Of a DNA stretch of 64,000 nt, positions 25,801-37,400 are shown piece after piece. This DNA comes from Fomitopsis serialis (Eukaryota; Basidiomycota; Agaricomycetes; Polyporales; Fomitopsidaceae). The stretch is from NCBI RefSeq assembly GCF_022376445.1, contig NW_025954961.1, positions 1,426,001 through 1,490,000 of the forward strand, written 5' to 3'. The position numbers were made by a program, and so were the translations under genes. Every line of letters starts with the position of its first letter. Position 1 is the stretch's first letter. Below the pieces are notes generated by a model that saw nothing but the letters and a program-made list of their open reading frames with translations, searched no databases and was not told where the DNA came from.

Positions 25801-26581
25801 CGCAGAGCTGCTGAGGGTTAGTCACCCTCCGATCGTCGGTGCCCGGGCGTAACGCTGATCGCTAGAACCCTTTCAATTTCCCCTTGCGCGCAGGTCGTCC
25901 CAGCAGCTATCGGCATTTGCCTCGAATTGGCATATCCGCCCCAGCGCGTCCGAGAGCGGCTTTCGCTGAGGCACCAACTCGACCTGAATGATGTTACGGA
26001 CTCCCTCCTGCGCACGGTCTATGACACCACCGCAGCGCCAGACGGCGCCGCGGGGCGCCGTCCTGTCGTGTTTACGTCGTTCTCGCCAGACGCCTGCGCT
26101 GCGCTGAATTGGAAGCAGCCCAATTGTCAGTGCGCCTCGCTCTCCCCGCCAGAACAACTTCGCTGACGGACCCCCTTAGACCCGGTCTTCCTGGCCACCC
26201 AATGCGGCGAGCAGAGTCGCGGGCTGCCAAGCGCCACCGCGCTCAGTGTCGATGACGTCCGTGACTACCGATTTTCGAGCCTCGACTCAGCCGTCGAGTT
26301 TGCGAAGTCGAACAACTTACTCGGTGTCCTATTGGATGCGGGACTTTTGGTGGGTTGAGCTCTTGGTCTAGGCATCAGCCGGCACTGAATGTATTCATCA
26401 GGTGCGAGTCTCCTCTCTGATGCAGGGAGTGAAGGACCTCGGTTTGCTGGTGGGTACGTTCGGAGCCCAGGAGGAATTGGCACAGCTACCAACCTCCGCT
26501 GGGGCGGATGCAAACGGCGTAGATGCGGCCCTGCAGGATGGGGTCTTGACTTACTTCAACTCTTACAAGCGTATACAGTAA
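22804..26581 (+). CDS. PHO81: Phosphate-system regulator Pho81 (SPX, ankyrin repeats, GDPD-like)
   Basis: A 6-base coding exon ATGAAG is spliced to FGKQIQVEQVPGWSAYYLDY, the SPX domain, continued by KAAFFFKLERELEK and INAFYLEKEAELKLRLETLL. Ankyrin repeats follow (about 24150-24700): VYGRSALHYAAMYGHDAV, CTPLVYATLRGFVGCVQVLL, IPLSLAARAGHIDVVKLLLS, YPIHLAAQEGHAEIVRILAS and WTPLFHAARFGRDACLRVLL. The C-terminal part has VNIITPFRGVTLEIGGAVET and VTRDFHPVAFAQWLLPEEG, then VVFTSFSPDACAALNWKQPN, a GDPD-like domain. In yeast, Pho81 inhibits the Pho80-Pho85 kinase when phosphate or inositol pyrophosphate is low. The join near 23010-23075 is unclear: either a 71-base intron with a weak donor or a base loss. 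Confidence 0.93.
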
Positions 26582-26898
26582 TGACCTAGGATTAGGAGCA
26601 GTTTAGATATCAAAGATGTATCGAGTAGTCAAGTAGGCACAGTGCATCCCGACCATGTTGTATACATTCTCGCCTTTTCCACACTACGGTGAAATGACTG
26701 GCGTAAATTATATATGCACGAGCGAGAAGCGAGACGTCAACTTCCTATAGGGCAGAAGAGAAGGTCGAATTTCCGCTACGATCGCCTTCGTACACGTACG
26801 TGATACATTTTGCCTTCATCTTTAAGCTTTCTTCTACACATTACTCAGGGTCTCCGGGTGCTACGCTCTATACGGAGCTAACTACGTCACGAATTCTC
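26582..26898. other. Shared 3' region of pho81 and the ABC gene
   Basis: This convergent 317-base, A/T-richer gap is expected to hold both polyadenylation sites. No gene seen. Confidence 0.4.
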
Positions 26899-29493
26899 TC
26901 AGATCGACGCTCGATATAGTGCGGCATACTTCCCATCACGGCTGAGCAGCTCCTGGTGGGTTCCGAATTCACAGATCGTCTGGAAGCGTCGTCAGAGGGG
27001 GGAGAGCGACCGGCAGTTCCAGGAACTCACGCCGTTCTCCATCATGGCGATTTTGTCGGCCCTTCGAGCCGTCGACAGGCGGTGCGTGATGAATATGACG
27101 CTTTTCTTGCGCTCGTTGGATGCGGAGCGAGTGATTTTCTCGATGCTGTCGAAAATGCGCTTCTGCGCATGCGCATCGAGAGACGAGGTCTGCAGGTGAA
27201 CGACTCGTGTGAGGCCCTGGCTGTCGTGACGTTCGGGCCCGACTCACCGGCTCATCAAAAACAAGCAGCTCAACCTCTGGCCGATTGGCCCTCATGAACG
27301 CTCTGGAGATAGCAACGCGTTGCCACTGTGTGCAAAGGAAGGAAAGCTCATCACCAGAAGCGTGAGACAAAGATAAGGTGATCATCTACCTCGCCGCCCG
27401 AGAGGCCGTAGCATCCGTACGCGGGTCCGCCGCCCTGGCTGAGCTGGCTGCTATCGAACGCACCACCATCTTGACCCACTGTGTCCAGCTTCGTCTTGAG
27501 GCCTAGGGGTAGGGAGCACACGGTCTCTTTCGCTCCGGCGAGCCGCATCGCCGTCTCCAATGTGTGTGTGCAACGCATCTTGTCGATGTACCCCACTCCA
27601 TATTTTGCTGTGCGGAGCTATTGTACTTCGCGAAATCCTGGAAGACGGCCGTGCACCGCGAGTGGTAGTCCTCGGGCGAGTACCGTCTAATGTCGACGCC
27701 GTTTACCAGTATTTTCCCGCTGTCGAAGTCGTACATACGGAGCAGAATCTTTGCGAGGGTGATTTTCCTGCGGTGATTAATTCAACGGTCAAATGCCCTG
27801 TAGTCTCTTCCACCCTCGTGCTCACAACCTGAACCATTAAACCCCACGATCGCTACAGTCTCTCCTGCCTCGATCGTCAAGCTGACATCGCGCAGTACAG
27901 GACTTTCGCACCCTGGGTAGGTGTACGCGAGGTTCCTGAGAAGCCAGTGAGCGTGTAGTAAGGTACGCACGGTCCCCAAGAAATTCCACGCACTTGATGT
28001 CTAGCCGCATACCCTTCCCAGAGCTCGCGAAAGGTACATCCTCACCCTTCGGCTGCAGGATGGGCTCAATTTCCATGGCCGCACAGAATGCGCCCATTAG
28101 AAAAATACCCTGGTACGCCATTCTCACGGACTGGACTAGATTTGCCGTGGTAAAAATAATTGCTTGTACGGATGATTGATATAATGTGAAGAGGCCGAGT
28201 GACGCGGATGGTGACCGGTACAGGAGTACGAGGGGAACCTGGTTAACCGGTGAATCAGTAAGGGCGTAGCAGGCAAGTATTCCACAAATACATTCTGCAT
28301 GAACGACGCAAGACTCGACAGATTTATAGAGAGGAGGCATCGCAGTGACGCATCGCATTCGGTCTGCTGTCGCTCTAAGCCGAGCACTGTTCTCCGCGCC
28401 TTGGCCCAGCCTTGCAGGATCCACGGCCCAAGACCGAAGAATATTAATTCTTGGCGGTACGAGTCGCTTTGCGCCAGATGTCGCATCTTTTCCTGTTTGT
28501 GGATCGCTCGGGTTTCCTGGGGGTCAGGCGCATCGTCAAGACATGACCCATGCGCCCGTGCCGTTCGAAGGACGAGCGGTAATAGGGACGTCAGGAGCGA
28601 GAAGCAGAAAGCGGTGAGGTGAGGTTTGTTAAATGTCAATGATGACAGGACCAAGGCGTGAGATATCAGCTCCGAGATGGAGGTCAGGATCCTCATGAAG
28701 TCGAAGGTGGAGAAAAGCCCAAAGCTCGACATCCCGCCAAAGGAGCGAACAAAGAGGTCGGACTCGCGGAATAGATCGCGGATGGCGGGATCTGCTAGGG
28801 TCGGGAGATCGAGTTTGAGACGCTTCTCTATCTGTCTGTACTCGAGAGTGAACTTGGCCGACCCGTAGACGACGCCCTCGTTTTCAGTGCTGTGCAACAG
28901 GTAAGTGAGATATTCTGCGAAGTGACCGGTAGGGTACTTACGCAATGGCGTCAATTAAGGCCTCAAGGGCGAGTCGACATAGCTCGACACCTACGTGCCG
29001 CGTTATGCATGTCCAGCTGAAATCACTGGAAGATATAAGAGACTGGAGCTATGGCCAACATAGCTGTAGCGAACCTCATTGTCAGTGAGAGAAATATAAA
29101 TACGAACCTCATTAATGATTAAGGCTTGTGAGTAACCGCGGAAAGCAGGGAAATTCCACGAATGAGTTCTAAGATAACGAGTAGAAGCGATCTCCATGGG
29201 TGGAGGGACCACAAGACGAGCAATAGGTCTGCGACGCAAAGCTTAACGATTTCGAATGCCAGGCTAAGGCTCCGGGCGCAGAACGGGCGGTGGGCGCCAG
29301 GGACGATGGCTTCTCCTGCAGGTCCCATTTTTCTGGAAGCGGCCCATAGTGCGTATATACCCTCCGAATGGCCGTAGCTCGGGTGTGCTTTTTGTGGGAC
29401 AGCGGTGCGCCCACGAGGGCAGGCAGGAGAGAAACACTGTGCGGTCTCGAGGCATAGGTTCCGGAGAGCAGCGAGAGGCGATCGGAGCGACAT
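26899..29493 (-). CDS. ABC transporter with fused membrane and ATP-binding domains, two frame breaks
   Basis: Membrane segments come first (SLAFEIVKLCVADLLLVLWS, ELIRG then PAFRGYSQALIINEV, and a long exon at about 28360-28890 with KRLKLDLPTLADPAIRDLFR). The nucleotide-binding domain reads RDVSLTIEAGETVAIVGFNG then SG, a Q-loop region AVFQDFAKYN, LSGGEWQRVAISRAF (signature), EVELLVFDEP (Walker B) and VIFITHRLST (H-loop), ending KYAALYRASI at 26899. Only one ATP domain is present, so it is a half transporter. Bases appear to be missing at 27761 (inside Walker A) and at 29151-29153. The family resembles basidiomycete ABCB-like half transporters of unknown substrate. The start codon is uncertain. 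Confidence 0.82.
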
Positions 29494-30062
29494 ACCGCAG
29501 GTCGATGAGGCGGTCCGACAGACACCTACATACGTAACTGCTTTAAGAGCTGCCGCCAGTCCCGTTGGGGCTTGGGTCCCACGTCAAGTTGTCTTTTTGT
29601 TCTGGAGGACTTCCGTAAGATGAGATGCCTGGCGCCTTCATTCCCTCGGAGAGGAGAGGCAATTTATGGGAAGCTCGCACCGAGGCCCGTGCAAGTATGA
29701 AGGGCTATCACATCAGGTGCATGAGCCGGATCAAATGGCCTCGCAATTGGGAAGAAAGACAGGAGTCTGCGGTTAGTCGCACGCAGGCCGACAAATGAAA
29801 ATTGCGAGGCTCATCTGGGCAGTGTTGGGCCATGGTGCAGCTGCCTTTCAGATAGCCGGATGTGGCAGACAAAGAGCGGCCAGTGGCGGCGAGGGCTGTG
29901 CTGCCCGTGGCCTGCTGCCGCACTTTCCTTTCCGGGCGGCGAGCGCGTCCCACGTGCTCCTATGGGCCCATCCTGGTGCACAGACGACTCATCCCACCCC
30001 GACGGTGAGAAGTTTTGCGACATGCGAATTTTCGGCGCGACCAATCTTGCCATTCTACAGCC
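29494..30062. promoter_or_regulatory. Divergent region between the ABC gene and folE
   Basis: About 570 bases separate the two divergent starts. A long open frame from 29795 runs into folE in the same frame as its second segment, but its sequence is low in recognisable character and reads as upstream DNA made open by a base loss. Confidence 0.4.
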
Positions 30063-31206
30063 ATGTCGGCACCCCCAGCGACGGCGGCCACAGCGCCCAG
30101 CTCTCCGAGAGCCTGCAGCGTCTCCAGCTGAGGCAGGACACAGACGACGCCGATCCACACCACGACGCCGAGTCCTCGACACGAGGCGAGCAAGGCGAGC
30201 ACAGCGACCAAGTCCCGCCTCTGCCGTCGCCTGGCCTGGGGAGATCCGCGTGGAGCCCGCATGTGCGGGAAGGCTATGGCTTCAGACCTGCTTCAGGTCA
30301 TTCCACGCCCCTGCTAGCCTCGACGTCCGCAGTGGGACGGGACAGCCCACTGCCCGACCCAAATGGCTTGGGATGGCCTGGTGAGACGCGTGAACTACTT
30401 GCCGCACGCAAATTAGTCTAAAACAGGCTCTTTAGCGAAGTCGACGTTGGCTCGATTAACCGCCTCGCCGGCCGAGAAGGCTCAACGAGAAGAGAAACTT
30501 GCCGGGGCGTCCGCACCATTCTCGAATGCATCGGCGAGGATCCCGACAGGGAAGGGCTGTTGAAGACACCAGAGCGGTATGCCCAGGCGCTCATGTGGAT
30601 GACCCGTGGGTACGAAGAACGCCTCGCAGGTGCCGCGAATGCCTTTCATCCTACGCTACCGAGAGACTCAGTGACGTCTTTCGCCCGCAGATGTCATCCA
30701 CGATGCTGTGTTCGCTGAAGATCACGAAGAGATGGTCATTGTTCGGGACATTGACATCGCGAGCTTATGCGAGCACCATCTGGTTCCATTCATGGGGAAG
30801 GTACGTCGAACCTCTGTCCCGAGGTGTTCGCCGCTCACGAGCAAGTCGGCCTTAGATCGCAATAGCGTATATCCCCAACAATCTTGTTCTTGGCTTGTCG
30901 AAGCTGGCGCGGATCGCTGAGACCTTCGCCCGACGTCTGCAGGTCCAGGAACGCCTCACCAAGCAGATTGCACTTGCTGTCCAGGAAGCAATCAAGCCTC
31001 GTGGTGTCGCCGTCGTAATGGAAGCGACGTGAGTCTACAGCCTTGTGATGTGCACTGCCATCTCACTACTGTATAGGCACCTTTGCATGACTATGCGCGG
31101 TGTGCAGAAACCAGGGTCCATGACTGTCACGTCATGCATGCTCGGCTGCTTCCGCACACAGCAAAAGACCCGCGAGGAGTTCTTAACTCTCATTAAGGGT
31201 CGCTGA
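30063..31206 (+). CDS. GTP cyclohydrolase I, with two one-base frame breaks
   Basis: The likely start is ATG at 30063 (MSAPP). One extra C in the C run at 30072-30076 joins it to [20 protein letters not shown], a variable disordered N-terminus. The catalytic part follows: [15 protein letters not shown], then [80 protein letters not shown] and [20 protein letters not shown]. The zinc ligands Cys and His in SLCEHH and the last Cys region are present. A second missing base near 30507-30509 breaks LAG/VRT. The enzyme makes dihydroneopterin triphosphate from GTP, the first step of folate synthesis in fungi. It converges with tho2, 243 bases apart. Confidence 0.93.
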
Positions 31207-31449
31207 GTGGACGCGTGGTAATTCAATACCACTGCCCCGCTACGATTCAACTCGAACCGTGATTCAACTCATTCAATCATCCTGCATCTTCCCCCAGTTC
31301 AACATTGCAATATCCTTATACTTATAGGCCACAGGTGAACAGCTGTATGAATAGCGTGGATTCTGGATCAAGCGAAGCAATTAATGATACAGTACCAGTA
31401 ATGTATGCTACATTATACAAAGATAGCGTCCGTACGTAGTAGAGCGACA

Positions 31450-34400
31450 TCAACTGTTGCGTGTCATGCGAGTTTTGTCTGCGTGGGGGTCAATAGGAAG
31501 GAGCTTCTTCGCCAGACCGTGCGACGGGGCATTGGAGTAACGGTCACGACGGATGCGAGGGCGTTTCAGAGGCTGCGTTTGCTCAGCACCTGCGCCCGCG
31601 GTGTCACCGGTCTCTTTCTCCCGTTCTAACATTGGCAATGAGCGAACTAATCACACAGCATTTCTCACCTGAAACTCACCTGAAAGCGTCCGTTTGCGGC
31701 TGCCATCGCGGTCATCGTCTCGCCCTGACGGCTCAGGGTTGCGGTCCCGGCAGGCTCGGGACGGTAGCTCGACGGGGCCTGTGGAGGAGGTCGAGGCGCT
31801 TCCTTGTCGCTGATGCGTGAGCGCAGAGTACCACCAGGACCTGGTGGGACGTCTGGGGGTCCGCTGCCTCCAAGCGAGGTACCACTCGAGGATGGGTGTA
31901 CTGCCTGGTCTCTCTTCCATTCTCTCTCCCGCCCGGATCCGGAATCTGCCCTGCCGAGTCTAGAGGCATCCGCAGAAGCCATCGCCCGGGGAGCAGACGG
32001 TGTCGTCGGTGGTAGTGATCTAGCAGCCGATGCAGGACCTTCAGGGGCGCGCTTGTCACCGAGCTATGGAACCAACTCAGATGCGTTCACCACGCGAGGA
32101 CCTGTTTGACTCACTTTGGTGTCAATCGAGAGATTTTTGCTGTCGCTCTCGCCTTGGTCGCGTTCTTTCCGGCGACGCTCCGACTCGCGAGCCCTTTCAC
32201 GGCCTTCCTTCTCGGATGAGCGACGGCCCCGTTCTTCGTGGTCTCTTTCTTTCCGTGAAGCCCGCTTTGAGGAACGATCAGGCTACATCTCAGTTAGTAG
32301 CCAGTGAAGGAGGGGACCGCATGACATACCTCGTCGTCAGTAGGCCGCCTCCTCTTCCCAGGAGCCTCATCACCGTCACGGTGTCGTGGTACATCGGGTC
32401 GCGCAGGCAGGCCACGCTCATCTACAGGCGGTACAACAGTTGCCGCTGGAGCATTTCGCGCCGTTTCCCGCTCTTTCCTGCTGTCGCGATCCTTCTCATC
32501 CGTACGGTGCCTGTCTCTGTGTCTGTTACTGTCCCGATCACGGTCTCGCTCCCGATCGCGATGTTCGCGTTCTCGGTCGCGATGAGAGTCTTTCTCCCGT
32601 TCCCTATCGCGGTCCCTCTCCCTGTCGCGTTCGCGCACTCGTTCCCTCTCTCCGTGCCTGTCCCGACCTCTCTCCCGGTCCCTTTCACCGTCTTTCTCGC
32701 GCTCTGGCTCCCGCGCACTTCGAGAGCTTCTCTCCCTCGCGTGTGGCTGACCTTCGCGACGGGCATGATCACGGTCACGGCCATCCGTCCGACTCTCTCT
32801 GTCGGGCCGTCTGTCTTCAGCGCGATCGGATCGCCGCCCGCCGCTATTCCTGCTCTCCACACTTGGGTTCCTGGTACCTGGCCGGCTCGGCGGAGATGGG
32901 GAGCGGCGACGAGGGGCGGGAGATGAAGGGACGGGCAAGTTCGCTGGAGCGCGCGGCTCGAGAGACGAGAGTGGCCGTTCGTCCAAGCGTTCAGTCGGTC
33001 CACGGCCGCCCCTTGCAGTCTCCCTGAGTTCTTGAGCAGAAACCGTCTGACTTGGGATAGCCGGCGGAGGCATAGCATGTCCGGAATCACCACCACGTCT
33101 CTGCTCCACAGGCATGGGAGTACGAGGTGGCTGCGACATTGGAACCGGACGACCATTGGGGATGTGACTAGGGGTCGTTGGTCGAGCCTCTTGAGCAATG
33201 CGAGCTACGTCTTTGTTAGAAGGAGCAGTAGGAATGGTACCATTGGGGGTAGATGACTGAGTCTCGGAACCAGTCGCCTCGCCAGTCTTACCAGCCGTTG
33301 TCACTTGGCCGTTGGTTCGTGGCTCAGGGACGTCAACCTCCATGGCCTCAGATCGCTCGGGTGTCTTGGTTGTTGCAATAGCCCCGTCCTCAGTTGTCTT
33401 CGATCCTGACGCACTCTCTTGACGACCTCTGGACGTGGCACACTATCACAAGCTATAAGACGAAATGCACTGGTAATGAAAGGGTAACATACCTGCTCAT
33501 GGCCGCTTTCGTGGAGGAAAGTGATCTGTCTGGTTGTGCGTTCGAAGCGCCATGCGCGGCTGCGAGCTGTGCCCGAGGAGCAGATGGTGCGCCTGCAACG
33601 ACAACGGTTGACTTCGTGCTGGTCTCAGGAGGCGCGGCGCCCGGAGGCGTGCTGATACGGGACCTGTCCACGTCCTTTACGGGCTAGACGATCGGTCAAT
33701 AAGATATCGGGTGAACTCCGACATTATCGACGACTTACCTTGGGAGGGGAGGGAGGTGCTTTCCAAGTTGACTCCCGTTTCATGAAACTTGCCATGTATC
33801 TACAATGAAAGTGAGGACGCTATGAACTAGGATCAATCCACACAGGACATACGCTCTGCCCAATATCTTGAGGTCGCCACGCGTCTCCTTTTCTAGGAAT
33901 TTCTCCATCTGCGTGCGAATGTTCGCCCCTGCCTCCTTGTGGACGACGCCGATAGGGTAAACAGGAAGAATCTCCTTGAGGACGATAATCGCATTGTATA
34001 CATTCATGAACTCTCCCGTCTCGATGCAGTGACAGAGACACTGTACGACGACTCAGTATTTTTCTGGGTTGCAATCGGCCGAAGGCGTACCGTCGTCAAT
34101 TTGTGATGCCACTTCCTCAAGAGCTTTCGCCAATCTGGCCACCGAAGGAAATCTTCTTCAGCTAGGACGGCCTTGGTAAATTGACGTCTGGTCATGCCGG
34201 GGAGCAAGACGGTCTTCCCACCGCTTTTGGTGCGGTTCTCTTGATGGTACAGTGCCTCATCTTGCCACCACTTCCAGGCGTCACTCAAGATAGCGTGCAA
34301 GAACCGAGCTAAACATGGATATCAGCTATATGCAAGCAGACCGCGTGATTCCAGCTTACCATAATTTCGGCTTTCATACTCACTGCACGAAAAGACCATA

Positions 34401-37400
34401 CTTTGCATCGAGTCACCGATGATCTACGTCGGAGTCTGTGAACTTTTGGGAACTTGACGAAGATGCAATGTTACGTACTCGGTCCCAGCATGTAACAGTG
34501 GGAAAGCCAGGCGTGCACAGGCTATGAATCGCCTTGATGAATTGCGCACAGAAGTCGGCATCCATTGGCGACAGAAGACATCGCGGCAGGAAACAGTAGT
34601 CTACCAATGCTTGTCCCAAAGCCGTGGCATTGATGCCAGTACCTGACGAGTGGTAAGCCAATATGCAACGCTTCTTTAACATAGCGACATACAATGTGCG
34701 AACCAGTGCTGCTTTTCCCGCGCAAGGCGTTTGATTGTGAAGCCGCGCACAGCTGTCTGCTCTTTCAGTTCTTGTCCGAGTATATTGACGTAAAGATTAT
34801 AGCGATTCCGCTTCTCTCGATGCACAGGGGCCGTCTGCCGTTTCGTTCGATCGGATGAACGATCAGCCGCATTGTACAACGAGTCCTCTTCACGGCTGAG
34901 AGACCGCAAAGTGGCACACTCCTCGTCGTACCGTGCGGCGGGAGGGACCAACTCATACGTAGACAGCTGCCAGAACGTGAGATAGAATCCAGGCCTGTGA
35001 GTTCGGTCAGCATTGTGCAACCTGACAGACTCAAGATCACTCACCCGATGTATTGTGCTGCAATCGGAGGCGCAATCTTCTTGACGTCATCGAAAAGAGC
35101 GTGCAACTCTGGCAACCATGGGCTCTGGAAGTGAATGTAGAAGTGCACAGACTCCAAGACTTCCCAGAAACATACCTCTGTCCGCACGATCATCGCACCG
35201 CCGTTCTCAGACGTCTCCACATTCATGTCGCCTGCAGACGGCTCAGTCACATGCGCCTTCGCATCCTGTGTGGCATCGCCCGCTACAGGGTTTTCACCGA
35301 TGCTCGGTGAAGCGACCCTGGATGCAGCGATCGGCTCTCGCTTTGCAGTCAGAGCTGCCTTGAGTCGCCTCTCTGCCTCCTCACTGGCCAAACGCTCCTT
35401 CTCTTGCATTGCCAATGCAGAAGACTGGACGCGACTATGAGTGAACTAGCAGCCATGATTCGGTCTAACACTTACCCGATGGAAACATTGAGCATCGGTC
35501 GTATGATCTGCATACAGATCGGAGCGAAATCCATACTTCTCGTTCAGCTCGGCGAGAGGGGGCAAGATTGTTGAGCATAATCTTCCGGCGGTATCACGGT
35601 TGGTGTCGTGAGCAAATCCAAGTATTGAAGCAACACGCCATGCGTCTGGGAAAGATATGAGCTAGCGTGTTGACAATAGAGGCTGCGCTTACGGCGTCGT
35701 AGAGGCTGGCAAGTGATTTCAGGTAAGCATTGGGCGCTTGGAATACACAGGACTGCCGTTGCTGCGCACTTGGATGAGCAGAGGCAGAGCGAGGTTAGAT
35801 TCCAACAAAGCCTTGCCCAACCGCTGCGGCCCCTTCAGCACCGCATCACCTGGATCCAACCGTGCACCTCGAGTGGCCGAAGCGACGCCTCGATGCGTAG
35901 ACTCGGTCCACCTGCCATAGCCACCACTTGGGCGTCTGACAAGCTAGGCAAGGGCTCGATACCGGCCATCTTCCAGATCAGCTCGCGGAGGACGATGATC
36001 TCGGTGGTCTGTCCATTATGCAACTGGTGCACAATGTACTTGAGAAGTGGCGTCAGATCTGCACTGTACCGACGGAACAACATTCCAGTGAAAGAGCGAT
36101 ACCTGGATTACAATCAGATCAACCGCAGATGCAGCATTGAGTGAAGAACTCACTCTGCAGCCAATCCGAAGTATTGACACCGTCGTCTTTTACCCGATCC
36201 TTATCAGGGTTGGCCATAGCATCCAGAATGACATAGACAAGAACATCGAAGCCCATATCGTGACGTAGTTCAACGCCTGGATGACCACACCCGCCAAGTT
36301 GTCGTATGCCATGATCTGATTGACCGCGTTCGTGAAGAAGATGCAAGGGTTCGAATGCGCAAGTTTCGCCACGGTCCCAGACAACGAATCGATCGTGTTG
36401 TGCGAAAGACGACGGAGGATGCCTTTGGACTCGCGGTCGGATTGAACCTGCCGCACGCGGAGCTCGGGGTGCGACTTGTAGGTGCTCGACTTCCACTCGC
36501 CATACAGCTGCCAACGGAGGGTGGTCTCGTATTGCCGCAAAATATTCCAAACCTCGACGGTGCAGACCGCATTCCCACGGATGAGAGGGAGAGCTGGCAG
36601 CAGATACAACCTCAGGACCTTGAACCAGAACTGCCGAACGGGGTGGTCTGGATCGGGCGCACCCAGAGGCTTCTTCGTTTCCGGGTCGACGGCAACCTAT
36701 TCACCGCATAAGAAGACGCTCAAATATGCTGGGCGCAGGCGATACTCACCGTCGTCATCATATGTACGCGACCGAGTCGAAGGAATTTCGTCAAGTAGGC
36801 TGGATCTCTTGAGACGTGCAGCCCAATGAACTTCATCAACGGGTCGATCACGTCCATCAAGTCGTCGAATGTGTGACACACTGGGACGTGTTGAATCCAA
36901 TCGGGGAAAAAGAACACGAAGTCGATATGGTTTGTGCTGGGGGGTGTAGGTGCCCAGAGGGTAAGGTGCGGTCGCCGCTCGATGGGCGGAATGATGCCTG
37001 CAGACCCATACCGAGCGCGCGGCTTGGTGAAGCTCATAGTCCGTTTTACGTTGCCATTGGACTCGTACAGGGGAGTAATGGAGTGGTGGAGCACACGGAT
37101 GATGAGATCCGCGATCTCCGGGAATGCATCGACCATCCAAGACCATTTCGAGAGCAGGGCAATGGCAGGCCTGAGGGCGCCGACAGCAAGCAGCGCATTC
37201 AATAATCCGAGCCTCTGGTTAGGTGGCTCCTTCGCTTCCTTCGCTTCTGGAGGTGGAGTGGCCTTAGCTTTGGACGCTGTCCCCGAAGACTCGAGAGGAG
37301 CTGCCATTGCAAGCTGGCTAGTTTTCGCGTTCGAGATCCGCTCGTCACTTTCGCAAGGTACTGTTTGTGGATAGCTTCCATGTCTTCGTCAGTCGGCGTT

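Noticed and set aside
29795..30062. N-terminal extension of GTP cyclohydrolase I starting MKIARLIW
   Set aside because: The frame is open only because a base seems to be missing at 30072-30076; ATG 30063 with one more C gives a normal N-terminus.
32030..32926. 298-codon plus-strand frame
   Set aside because: It mirrors the Arg/Asp-rich repeat tail of Tho2; low-complexity repeats often leave the antisense frame open.
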